In this document: piece after piece, positions 1-6,036 of the stretch
Layout of the letters: every line of letters begins with the position of its first letter
Numbering within the stretch: the first letter of the stretch is position 1
Assembly (NCBI GenBank): GCA_945860255.1
Contig: CAMAQI010000089.1
Coordinates: 1 to 8,726, forward strand
Direction of reading: 5' to 3'
From: Methylacidiphilum caldifontis
GTDB lineage: Bacteria; Verrucomicrobiota; Verrucomicrobiia; Methylacidiphilales; CAMAQI01
DNA length: 8,726 nucleotides
Notes under the pieces: model-generated
What the model was told of the DNA's origin: nothing
What the model saw: only the letters and a program-made list of their open reading frames with translations
The model's database searches: none
Position numbers and translations under genes: made by a program

Positions 1-59
1 ATGAAGGAACCGATCTGTTGGTGAAACGAGTCGAAAAGTTTATTCAGACCCGTGCATGA
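1..59 (+). CDS. C-terminal end of an upstream protein (partial)
   Basis: An open frame enters from the left edge (reading frame beginning at base 3) and ends with TGA at 57-59. It encodes EGTDLLVKRVEKFIQTRA, a charged helical tail. The stop overlaps the start of the next gene as ATGA at 56-59, the usual sign of translational coupling in an operon. That arrangement is the main reason to believe the frame is real. Too little is visible to name the protein. Being coupled to a glycosyltransferase, it may be another polysaccharide-biosynthesis protein, but this is inference only. Confidence 0.6.
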   Translation, partial: EGTDLLVKRVEKFIQTRA

Positions 60-1306
60 AAATCGCTTATATCGCCTATCAATACCCGACGCTGACACAG
101 ACTTTTATTCAACGAGAGATTAAGAGTGTTGCTGCTTTAGGGATTGAAATTGAGGTCCATGCGATGCGAGGGGTGAAAGCTCCAATCAAGGATTCGCTCC
201 CTTTAAGGGTAACGATTTCCCCTTTTTTTCTTTGGCGATTATGGTTTCTGATTTTTAAAATTCCGAGAGAATTGATTCGAGACCGTTCGTTAATCGGAAG
301 TGGAATCCGATTTCTCCGAGGAAAAAAATGGCGTGGGGTTGATGATTTTCTCATCAATCTTTTAGGAGTTGGATTTGCATTCTCGACCGTCGAGCAATTT
401 CGAAAGTCCGATATCGATCATTATCATGGGGTTTGGGCGACCGGTATGACGACGGCGGCGGCGTTGTTGGCAAAGATGACGGGGAAGCGATTTAGTATGG
501 GGGCTCATGCCTTTGACGTCTATCGAAACGGGGGAGATTCCTTTTTAAAGGAGAAAATCGCTCGGGCGGCCTTTGTCCATACGACAACTCTGGCGAATCT
601 CCATTATCTCCAATCACTCGATCCTTGCGCTCGGGTGATCCTTTCTCGTCGGGGATTGGAGTCACTTCCTGACCTCGCACAGAAAGAGAGGTCGGACTGT
701 TTTAGCCTACTCTCGGTGGCTCGACTGGTTCCGAAAAAGGGATTGGAGTATCAGATTAAGATCTGTCAGGAGTTGAAGAGAAAAGGTTTTGTTTTTATTC
801 ATCGAATCATTGGGGAGGGGATTCTTCGAGAGGCGCTCCAAACGCAGATTCGTGAAGCGGGATTGGAGAAAGAGATTCAGCTTCTGGGGGCTCTTTCCCA
901 GAGCGAGGTGCAACGCTATTACGCAAAGTCCGATCTTTTTTGGCATACCGGACTTGTCGATGCAGAGGGGGATCGAGATGGACTTCCGAATGTGATTCCT
1001 GAGGCTTTTTCTTGGGGGCTTTGTGTGTTGAGTAGTCCGACCGCTGGAGCTGATGAGGCGGTGGCACATGGGGAGACGGGATGGATCGTCGATCCTCGAC
1101 AGATTGAGGAGTCGGCTCAGGCCATTCAAAAATTGGCCCAAGAGGAGGCTCTTCGAGTAAAGCTCGGAATGTTGGGTCGTCGTTGGGTCGAAGAGAATTT
1201 TATGAGTCAGAAGAATGCGAAGATTTTAGAAGAGGCCTTTAAAGCGGTTAAAGGTGGGACAAGGAGTTCGTTTGAGCCGCAAAAGAACGCAAAGAACACA
1301 AAATAA
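56..1306 (+). CDS. Glycosyltransferase family 4 (GT-B fold), surface polysaccharide synthesis
   Basis: A 416-residue protein with the two-domain GT-B layout. It likely transfers a sugar from a nucleotide-sugar donor to a growing lipid-linked or exopolysaccharide chain at the inner face of the cytoplasmic membrane. The N-terminal acceptor domain opens with KIAYIAYQYPTLTQTFIQRE, typical of the WcaL/exopolysaccharide group, and carries HYHGVWATG (122-130) and GAHAFDVY (149-156). A hydrophobic, basic stretch at about 54-75 may dock on the membrane. The donor domain has SVARLVPKKGLE (220-231), IIGEG (251-255) and the family 4 acidic pair. The first acid is D308 of DGLPNVIPEAF, not Glu, followed by E316 and then GADEA (331-335). 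The start is the ATG overlapping the upstream stop. The last residues (EPQKNAKNTK) are encoded inside an inverted repeat and look like an added tail. Sugar specificity cannot be read from the sequence. Confidence 0.9.
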   Translation: MKIAYIAYQYPTLTQTFIQREIKSVAALGIEIEVHAMRGVKAPIKDSLPLRVTISPFFLWRLWFLIFKIPRELIRDRSLIGSGIRFLRGKKWRGVDDFLINLLGVGFAFSTVEQFRKSDIDHYHGVWATGMTTAAALLAKMTGKRFSMGAHAFDVYRNGGDSFLKEKIARAAFVHTTTLANLHYLQSLDPCARVILSRRGLESLPDLAQKERSDCFSLLSVARLVPKKGLEYQIKICQELKRKGFVFIHRIIGEGILREALQTQIREAGLEKEIQLLGALSQSEVQRYYAKSDLFWHTGLVDAEGDRDGLPNVIPEAFSWGLCVLSSPTAGADEAVAHGETGWIVDPRQIEESAQAIQKLAQEEALRVKLGMLGRRWVEENFMSQKNAKILEEAFKAVKGGTRSSFEPQKNAKNTK

Positions 1307-1362
1307 AAGGCAAAAGGTTTTAAACTCTTTTCTTTTTTGAGTTCTATGCGTTCTTTGTGGCT
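1275..1362. repeat. Long imperfect inverted repeat of GAACRCAAA-type units between convergent genes
   Basis: The left arm at 1275-1303 (AGCCGCAAAAGAACGCAAAG then AACACAAAA) pairs with the right arm at 1335-1362. The reverse complement of the right arm reads AGCCACAAAGAACGCATAGA then ACTCAAAA. The arms are about 28 bases and differ by one extra A and a few substitutions, leaving a loop of about 31 bases. Each arm is itself a degenerate tandem of a 9-base unit (GAACGCAAA, GAACACAAA). From memory, similar GAACGCAAAGAACACAAAG strings are dispersed in many bacterial genomes. This was not checked. Its position between convergent genes suggests an intergenic repeat that may also work in termination. 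Confidence 0.7.
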
Positions 1363-1375
1363 AAAATTGTTTTTT
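1275..1375 (+). terminator. Possible intrinsic terminator for the glycosyltransferase operon
   Basis: On the plus strand the inverted repeat could fold into a long hairpin (arms 1275-1303 and 1335-1362). It is followed by AAAATTGTTTTTT, with a run of six T at about 1370-1375. The hairpin is AT-rich, bulged and has a large loop, so it is not a textbook terminator. Its position right at the stop codon, ahead of a convergent gene, supports the role. I see no matching T-run beyond the left arm on the minus strand, so a bidirectional role for clpB is less likely. Confidence 0.4.
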
Positions 1376-1396
1376 CCAGCTTGCGAGTGATCGAGC

Positions 1397-3991
1397 CTAG
1401 GGGTGTACCTTGAATATGAGCTTTTTCTTTTCGAGATCGACGGTGATTTTGGAGTGGTCGGGGATCTCGCCGGCGATCAGTTTTTTGGCGAGTCCTGTTT
1501 CGATTTCCCGTTGGAGATAGCGTTTCAAGGGGCGAGCGCCGTAGACGGGATCGTAGGCCTCTTCAGCGATATGATCTTGGGCTGCTTCGCTGAGATGAAG
1601 TTCGATATGACGCTCGGCTAGTCGTTGATTGAGTTGAGCGAGTAAGAGAGTGATGATTTTTCCAATTTGCTTTTTAGAAAGCGGTTGGAAGAGCGTGATT
1701 TCATCGACTCGATTTAAAAACTCAGGACGGAATTGTTGACGGAGGTCGGCCATGACTTTTTTACGAGTCGTTTCGGAGATCGAGGCACCGACGTTTTCCA
1801 TCAAATGGAGACTTCCAATATTGGAGGTCATGATGATGATTGTGTTTTTGAAATCGATCGTTCGGCCTTGACTGTCGGTTAAGCGTCCATCGTCAAGGAT
1901 TTGGAGGAAGAGGTTAAAAACATCCGCATGGGCCTTTTCAATTTCGTCAAAGAGAACAACTCCGTACGGTTTACGACGAACGGCTTCCGTCAGTTGTCCT
2001 CCCTCTTCGTAGCCGATGTAGCCCGGAGGGGCTCCGATGAGTCGGGAGACGGAGTGTTTTTCCATATATTCACTCATATCAATGCGAGTGATATTTTCTT
2101 CGGAATCAAAGAGCGAGGCGGCCAAGGTTCTGGCCAGTTCGGTTTTACCAACGCCGGTCGGTCCGAGAAAAATAAAGGAGCCGATCGGCTTTTTCGGATC
2201 TTTCAGTCCCGATCGTGCCCGAATCACCGCATTGGCGACCGCTTCGACGGCCTCCTCCTGACCGATGACTCGCTCATGGAGAATCGGTTCAATGCGAAGG
2301 AGTTTTTCTTTTTCCCCTTCGAGCAGTCGGCTGACGGGGATTCCCGTCCAACGTCCGACGATATCGGCCACTTCATTGGCAGTGACCTCCTCTTTAATGA
2401 GACGATTCTGATTGGGGTCTTTGGAAAGAGCGAGTTCCTTATCGTGAAGCAATTTTTCAAGCTCGGGGAGTCGTCCGTACTTGAGTTCAGCGACTTGATT
2501 CAGATCGTATTGACGTTCCGCTTGTTGGATTTTGGTGCGGATCGCTTCGAGTTCCTCTCGAAGTTTACGCAGTTCATCGATCGATTTCTTTTCGTTCTGC
2601 CATTGTGCTTTAAAGAGATCTCGTTTCGATTTCACTTCCGAGAGTTCTTTTTCAAGGTCTTGAAGTCGACTTTTGGAGGCCGTATCCTTCTCCTTGGAGA
2701 GACCTTCTCGTTCGATTTGGAGCTGCATCGAGCGACGTTCCAAGGTTTCGAGTTCCTCGGGCATACTTTCCATCTCGGTCTTTAATTTGGCAGCCGCTTC
2801 GTCGATCAAGTCGATCGCTTTATCGGGAAGAAATCGATCGGAGATATAACGGTGCGAGAGCGTTGCTGCGGCAACCAGGGCGGCATCTTGGATCCGAACG
2901 CCATGATGGAGTTCGTAGCGTTCGGCAAGACCACGAAGAATTGAGATCGTATCTTCGACGTTTGGCTCATTGACCAAGACCGTTTGGAATCGACGTTCAA
3001 GCGCGGCATCTTTCTCAATGTACTGACGATATTCATTGAGCGTTGTCGCTCCGATACAGTGGAGTTCACCGCGAGCAAGCATCGGTTTGAGCATATTTCC
3101 CGCATCCATCGCTCCTTCTGCTTTACCGGCACCGACCATCGTATGGATTTCATCGATGAAAAGAACGATCTCTCCTTGGGCGCGGGTCACCTCTTGGAGG
3201 ACGGCTTTGAGGCGTTCCTCAAACTCACCACGGAATTTTGCTCCGGCGATGAGGGCACTGAGGTCAAGAGAGATGATCTTTTTATTTTTGAGACTGTCAG
3301 GAACATCGCCGGCAATAATGCGACGGGCAAGTCCTTCGACGATCGCTGTTTTTCCGACCCCTGGTTCTCCGATGAGAACCGGATTATTTTTAGTCCGTCG
3401 AGAGAGGATTTGGATTGTGCGTCGAATTTCATGATCGCGACCAATCACCGGATCGAGTTTATTTTCTCGAGCGAGTTTTGTTAGGTCACGACCATATTTT
3501 TCAAGAGCCTCGTAGGTACTCTCAGGGTTTTGGCTCGTCACTCGTTGCCCTCCGCGGACCTCTTCAAGGGCTTTTAGAAAAGAGTTCCGATCGACTCCTT
3601 TTTCTTTAAATATTCTTACGATTTCAGAGGCCGTTTTGAGAAGGGAAAGAAAGAGGTGCTCGGTGCTGATGTAGTCATCTTTAAGGGATTTAGCTTCATC
3701 CTCCGCACGGGTGAGAGTCTCTTGGAAAAGAGGAGTGACGTAAACCCCGTCATTGCGAGTCGAACCGGAAATTTTAGAGGCTCGTTTCAGTCTCTCTTGA
3801 AAGTGAGCTAAAAGAAGCGGAGTTGAAACGGAGCACTTGGTCAGAAGGCGAGGGATGAGTCCCTCTTCTTGTTCGAGAAGGGCAAGCATGAGATGATCGA
3901 CATCTACGGCTTGATGTTGATTGCGACTTGCGATCGCTTGAGCGTTGGTGACTACCTCTTGTGCTTTTTCAGTGAAACGATTTAGATTCAT
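1397..3991 (-). CDS. clpB: ATP-dependent disaggregase ClpB (Hsp100)
   Basis: An AAA+ ring chaperone that threads aggregated proteins through its pore, working with DnaK in the cytoplasm. Residue numbers here count from the TTG one codon upstream (865 residues), close to the usual 857 or so. Domains in order: N-terminal Clp_N repeats (about 1-145); NBD1 with Walker A GEPGVGKT (209-216), Walker B VLFIDE (277-282), pore loop GAKFRGEFEER and paired arginine fingers RR (334-335); a long coiled-coil middle domain (about 405-525) that separates ClpB from ClpA/ClpX; NBD2 with Walker A GPTGVGKT (611-618), pore loop GAPPGYIGYE (654-663), Walker B VVLFDE (679-684) and sensor-2 GARPLKR (819-825). I see no IGF/IGL ClpP-docking loop, which supports a disaggregase and not a protease partner. 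The ATG at 3991 is preferred over TTG at 3994; GAAG lies 10 and 7 bases upstream of these respectively. It is divergent from rdgB, and no CIRCE or classical heat-shock promoter is visible upstream. Confidence 0.97.
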   Translation of the reverse strand: MNLNRFTEKAQEVVTNAQAIASRNQHQAVDVDHLMLALLEQEEGLIPRLLTKCSVSTPLLLAHFQERLKRASKISGSTRNDGVYVTPLFQETLTRAEDEAKSLKDDYISTEHLFLSLLKTASEIVRIFKEKGVDRNSFLKALEEVRGGQRVTSQNPESTYEALEKYGRDLTKLARENKLDPVIGRDHEIRRTIQILSRRTKNNPVLIGEPGVGKTAIVEGLARRIIAGDVPDSLKNKKIISLDLSALIAGAKFRGEFEERLKAVLQEVTRAQGEIVLFIDEIHTMVGAGKAEGAMDAGNMLKPMLARGELHCIGATTLNEYRQYIEKDAALERRFQTVLVNEPNVEDTISILRGLAERYELHHGVRIQDAALVAAATLSHRYISDRFLPDKAIDLIDEAAAKLKTEMESMPEELETLERRSMQLQIEREGLSKEKDTASKSRLQDLEKELSEVKSKRDLFKAQWQNEKKSIDELRKLREELEAIRTKIQQAERQYDLNQVAELKYGRLPELEKLLHDKELALSKDPNQNRLIKEEVTANEVADIVGRWTGIPVSRLLEGEKEKLLRIEPILHERVIGQEEAVEAVANAVIRARSGLKDPKKPIGSFIFLGPTGVGKTELARTLAASLFDSEENITRIDMSEYMEKHSVSRLIGAPPGYIGYEEGGQLTEAVRRKPYGVVLFDEIEKAHADVFNLFLQILDDGRLTDSQGRTIDFKNTIIIMTSNIGSLHLMENVGASISETTRKKVMADLRQQFRPEFLNRVDEITLFQPLSKKQIGKIITLLLAQLNQRLAERHIELHLSEAAQDHIAEEAYDPVYGARPLKRYLQREIETGLAKKLIAGEIPDHSKITVDLEKKKLIFKVHP

Positions 3992-4299
3992 CAATAGAGA
4001 GCTTCATTTAACGTGCCGAAATTAATTTTATTTAAAATAGTCACAAATAATTGATATTAAGTAAGATAGGAAATTTATGATTTAGAGGTCGATGAGTGAT
4101 GTGAGATTAAATGTCGCACATTTCGGGCGATTTTATGATTTGGGACATTATTACTCATTAGTAACTATTGCCGAATCTCCGAATACTCTCGGAATGATGC
4201 CGTTATTTTCTTCCACCATCAGCAAGTGGCGAATGAGGTTATCGTTCAGAAAAGTGAAAGAAATATTGATAAATTCGATTCAGACTCTACTTGGTGATG
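3992..4299. other. Divergent clpB/rdgB intergenic control region
   Basis: About 300 bases separate the two divergent starts. The clpB side (about 4020-4080) is very AT-rich, as expected of promoters. The rdgB side holds three small perfect dyads: AAATGT-CGC-ACATTT (4109-4123), TTACT-CATT-AGTAA (4151-4164) and TCCGA-ATACTC-TCGGA (4178-4193). A frame from ATG 4092 to TAA 4352 (86 codons) stays open through this region and into rdgB. An AGAGG lies only 3 bases before its ATG and I recognise no family, so I do not call it a gene. No tRNA or known riboswitch pattern is apparent. Confidence 0.5.
4019..4046 (-). promoter_or_regulatory. Weak candidate clpB promoter
   Basis: Read on the minus strand, TTGTGA (4041-4046) and TAATTT (4019-4024) are spaced by 16 bases in the AT-rich stretch just upstream of clpB. 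A second possible -10, TAAAAT (4025-4030), lacks a good partner at the right distance. The match to a sigma-70-type consensus is only moderate, and AT-rich DNA gives such matches by chance. It would place transcription a short distance upstream of the start codon. Confidence 0.2.
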
Positions 4300-4878
4300 A
4301 TGCAGAAGATTTTAATTGCGACGAAGAATCCTGGGAAGGCTCGGGAGTTTAAGCATCTTTTAGGGGCGAGTTATGAGGTTTTAACATTGTTAGATATTCA
4401 TTTTCCGCATGAGATTGTAGAGGACGGCGTGACCTTTGAAGAGAATGCCAAAATTAAGGCTCTTGCGATCGCCAGGAACTTTGATGGGCTTGTTTTAGCA
4501 GATGATTCGGGGCTCGAGGTGACGGCTCTTCAAGGGGCTCCTGGGGTTTACTCCGCTCGTTATGCCGGTGAGCCTCGTGATGATCTGAAAAACAGTCAAA
4601 AGCTCTTGCATGAAATGAGAGAACAGCAAGAGCGAAGTGCTCGGTTTCGGTGTACTTTAGTCTTAGCCTCAGGGGAGGAGATTTTAGGGGTTTTCGAGGG
4701 AGATTGTTGTGGACGGATTTTGCATGAGGCTGTTGGGGATCATGGGTTTGGTTACGATTCCCTTTTTTGGGCAGATGGAGCAGAGGAGCCTTTTGGAAGG
4801 CTTTCTTTGGATGAAAAAAATAAGTTTAGCCATCGAGCCAAAGCGATGGCAAAACTGAGTGACTATTTAAGGAGATAA
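4300..4878 (+). CDS. rdgB: XTP/dITP diphosphatase (RdgB/HAM1 family)
   Basis: A cytoplasmic house-cleaning enzyme that hydrolyses deaminated purine triphosphates (dITP, ITP, XTP) to the monophosphate and pyrophosphate, keeping them out of DNA and RNA. It has 192 residues, the usual family length. The opening MQKILIATKNPGKAREF carries the nucleotide-binding TKNPGK loop (8-13). FEENA (46-50) and LADDSGLEV (66-74) supply metal-binding and catalytic acids. GAPGVYSARYAG (79-90), GFGYDSLF (149-156) and SHRAKA (177-182) complete the family signature. Four start-like codons are stacked (TTG 4291, GTG 4294, ATG 4297, ATG 4300). The last fits the family N-terminus best. No clear Shine-Dalgarno sequence precedes any of them. 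It is followed 5 bases later by the MscS gene, whose ribosome-binding site overlaps the end of this gene, so the two are probably co-transcribed. Confidence 0.95.
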   Translation: MQKILIATKNPGKAREFKHLLGASYEVLTLLDIHFPHEIVEDGVTFEENAKIKALAIARNFDGLVLADDSGLEVTALQGAPGVYSARYAGEPRDDLKNSQKLLHEMREQQERSARFRCTLVLASGEEILGVFEGDCCGRILHEAVGDHGFGYDSLFWADGAEEPFGRLSLDEKNKFSHRAKAMAKLSDYLRR

Positions 4879-4883
4879 CGGTT

Positions 4884-5972
4884 ATGGAATTATTCAATAA
4901 TTTAATCGATAGGTTACTTCGTTTGTTAAAATCTGCGGATACTCACGAACTTTTTTTTGCTGCATTTTTTTTCGTGCTTGCGGTGGTCGGACCTTGGATT
5001 GCACAACGGTTTATTGGAGGAGTTTTCAGGAGGGTACTGAGAAAGTTGGATGTTGATTTGGTGGAGTCGGCAATTCAGGCGATCAAGGGGCCATTAGCGA
5101 TTTATATTTTTGTAACCTTTGCGGTTTTATCGATTGATCAGTTTGAGCATCTTCCCAAAGGGGTGCACCAATTTGTCACCTACTCGGAAACGGTTCTCAA
5201 TGGAATTGCCATCTTAGTTTTCTCTTTTCGAGTCGTCGATATTTCAGCGGTTTTATTTAAGCGACGAATGATGAAGGGGGCGAAGACAGAGCTCGATGAG
5301 CGCTGGGTGAAAATTGTGGGATGGGTCGGAAAATCGATTGTTTTATTTATTGGTGTGATTTCGATTATGCAGGGATTGGGAAAGAGTATTGTTCCATACA
5401 TTACGGGCGCAGGTGTTTTTGGAGCTGCTTTTGCATTAGCGGCACAGAGTACCTTGGGAAATATCATCGGTTCTTTTGAAATTATGATGGATCGGTTATT
5501 TGCTGAGGGGGATCGAATTTCCTTTGGTGATTATGATGGGTTTGTGACAAAAATGGGTCTTCGTAGCGTTGAAATTACCGCCTTATCGGGTGAGAAAATC
5601 AATTTGCCGAACAAAGATTTGGTGGACAAACAAATTCGAAACTATTCCAAAGGAAAGCTTGTTTTTGGGAAGATTACCATCGGCCTTGAGTACCGTCATA
5701 CGAAAGAGGATGTGGGCCGGGCGATGACGATATTGAAGGAGATTGCATTGGCTCATCATAAGATAGCGGAGGCGAGTGCTGTTTTTAAGAGTTTTGCGTC
5801 CAGTTCATTGGATATCGAACTTTATTTCTGGGGAAACTATAAAACCGGAGGGGAGTATATTGCCATTATTTCCGATCTAAATATGGAAATTAAAGAGCGT
5901 TTTGATCGGGAGTCGTTCGCTTTTGCATTTCCGAGTTCAAATGTTTATCTAAAAAAAGAGATTCTGACTTAA
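4884..5972 (+). CDS. Small-conductance mechanosensitive channel, MscS family
   Basis: An inner-membrane channel expected to open under membrane tension and release solutes during hypo-osmotic shock. It has 362 residues, somewhat longer than E. coli MscS (about 286). Hydrophobic segments lie at about 23-45, 68-86, 103-124 and 146-165. They are followed by the Gly/Ala-rich pore helix (about 172-203: TGAGVFGAAFALAAQSTLGN) and then MMDRLFAEGDRI, which leads into the beta domain. LPNKDLVDKQIRNYSKG (241-257) matches the conserved 'PN..' stretch of the family, and a soluble C-terminal alpha/beta domain follows. The extra N-terminal membrane segments place it among MscS-like proteins with more than three helices. 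AAGGAG at 4869-4874, 9 bases before the ATG and overlapping the rdgB end, is a good ribosome-binding site. Conductance and gating cannot be inferred. Confidence 0.92.
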   Translation: MELFNNLIDRLLRLLKSADTHELFFAAFFFVLAVVGPWIAQRFIGGVFRRVLRKLDVDLVESAIQAIKGPLAIYIFVTFAVLSIDQFEHLPKGVHQFVTYSETVLNGIAILVFSFRVVDISAVLFKRRMMKGAKTELDERWVKIVGWVGKSIVLFIGVISIMQGLGKSIVPYITGAGVFGAAFALAAQSTLGNIIGSFEIMMDRLFAEGDRISFGDYDGFVTKMGLRSVEITALSGEKINLPNKDLVDKQIRNYSKGKLVFGKITIGLEYRHTKEDVGRAMTILKEIALAHHKIAEASAVFKSFASSSLDIELYFWGNYKTGGEYIAIISDLNMEIKERFDRESFAFAFPSSNVYLKKEILT

Positions 5973-6026
5973 AAAGAAAATGTCGTTATTGCTACTTTTG
6001 AGTTGCATGAATCTTGAAATCCCATA

Positions 6027-6036
6027 GCTAATCTAA
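6027..6036 (+). promoter_or_regulatory. Possible -10 element placed for a leaderless start
   Basis: GCTAAT (6027-6032) ends four bases before the ATG at 6037. It matches four of six positions of a TATAAT hexamer. No ribosome-binding site is visible in the preceding 20 bases. A TTG-containing -35 partner (TTGCAT, 6003-6008) is weak and its spacing of 18 is slightly long. The arrangement would suit a transcript that begins at or next to the start codon. Confidence is low because short AT-rich matches are common. Confidence 0.15.

Noticed and set aside
707..1141. 144-codon minus-strand frame within the glycosyltransferase
   Set aside because: It is antisense to the conserved donor domain and shows no family features.
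1275..1362. CRISPR-like or IS-end repeat
   Set aside because: There are only two inverted arms with no regular spacers, and no transposase gene or target duplication nearby.
1901..2785. 294-codon plus-strand frame opposite clpB
   Set aside because: It lies wholly antisense to the conserved middle and NBD2 coding region of clpB. The product is a Phe-rich mirror with no recognisable domain.
2984..3484. 166-codon and 132-codon plus-strand frames opposite clpB NBD1
   Set aside because: Both are antisense shadows of the Walker A/B region. Two overlapping frames in the same place cannot both be genes, and neither resembles a known family.
4092..4352. Small hypothetical gene between clpB and rdgB
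   Set aside because: It overlaps rdgB by about 50 bases, has a poorly spaced ribosome-binding site and no recognisable family. Kept as a finding but not annotated as a gene.
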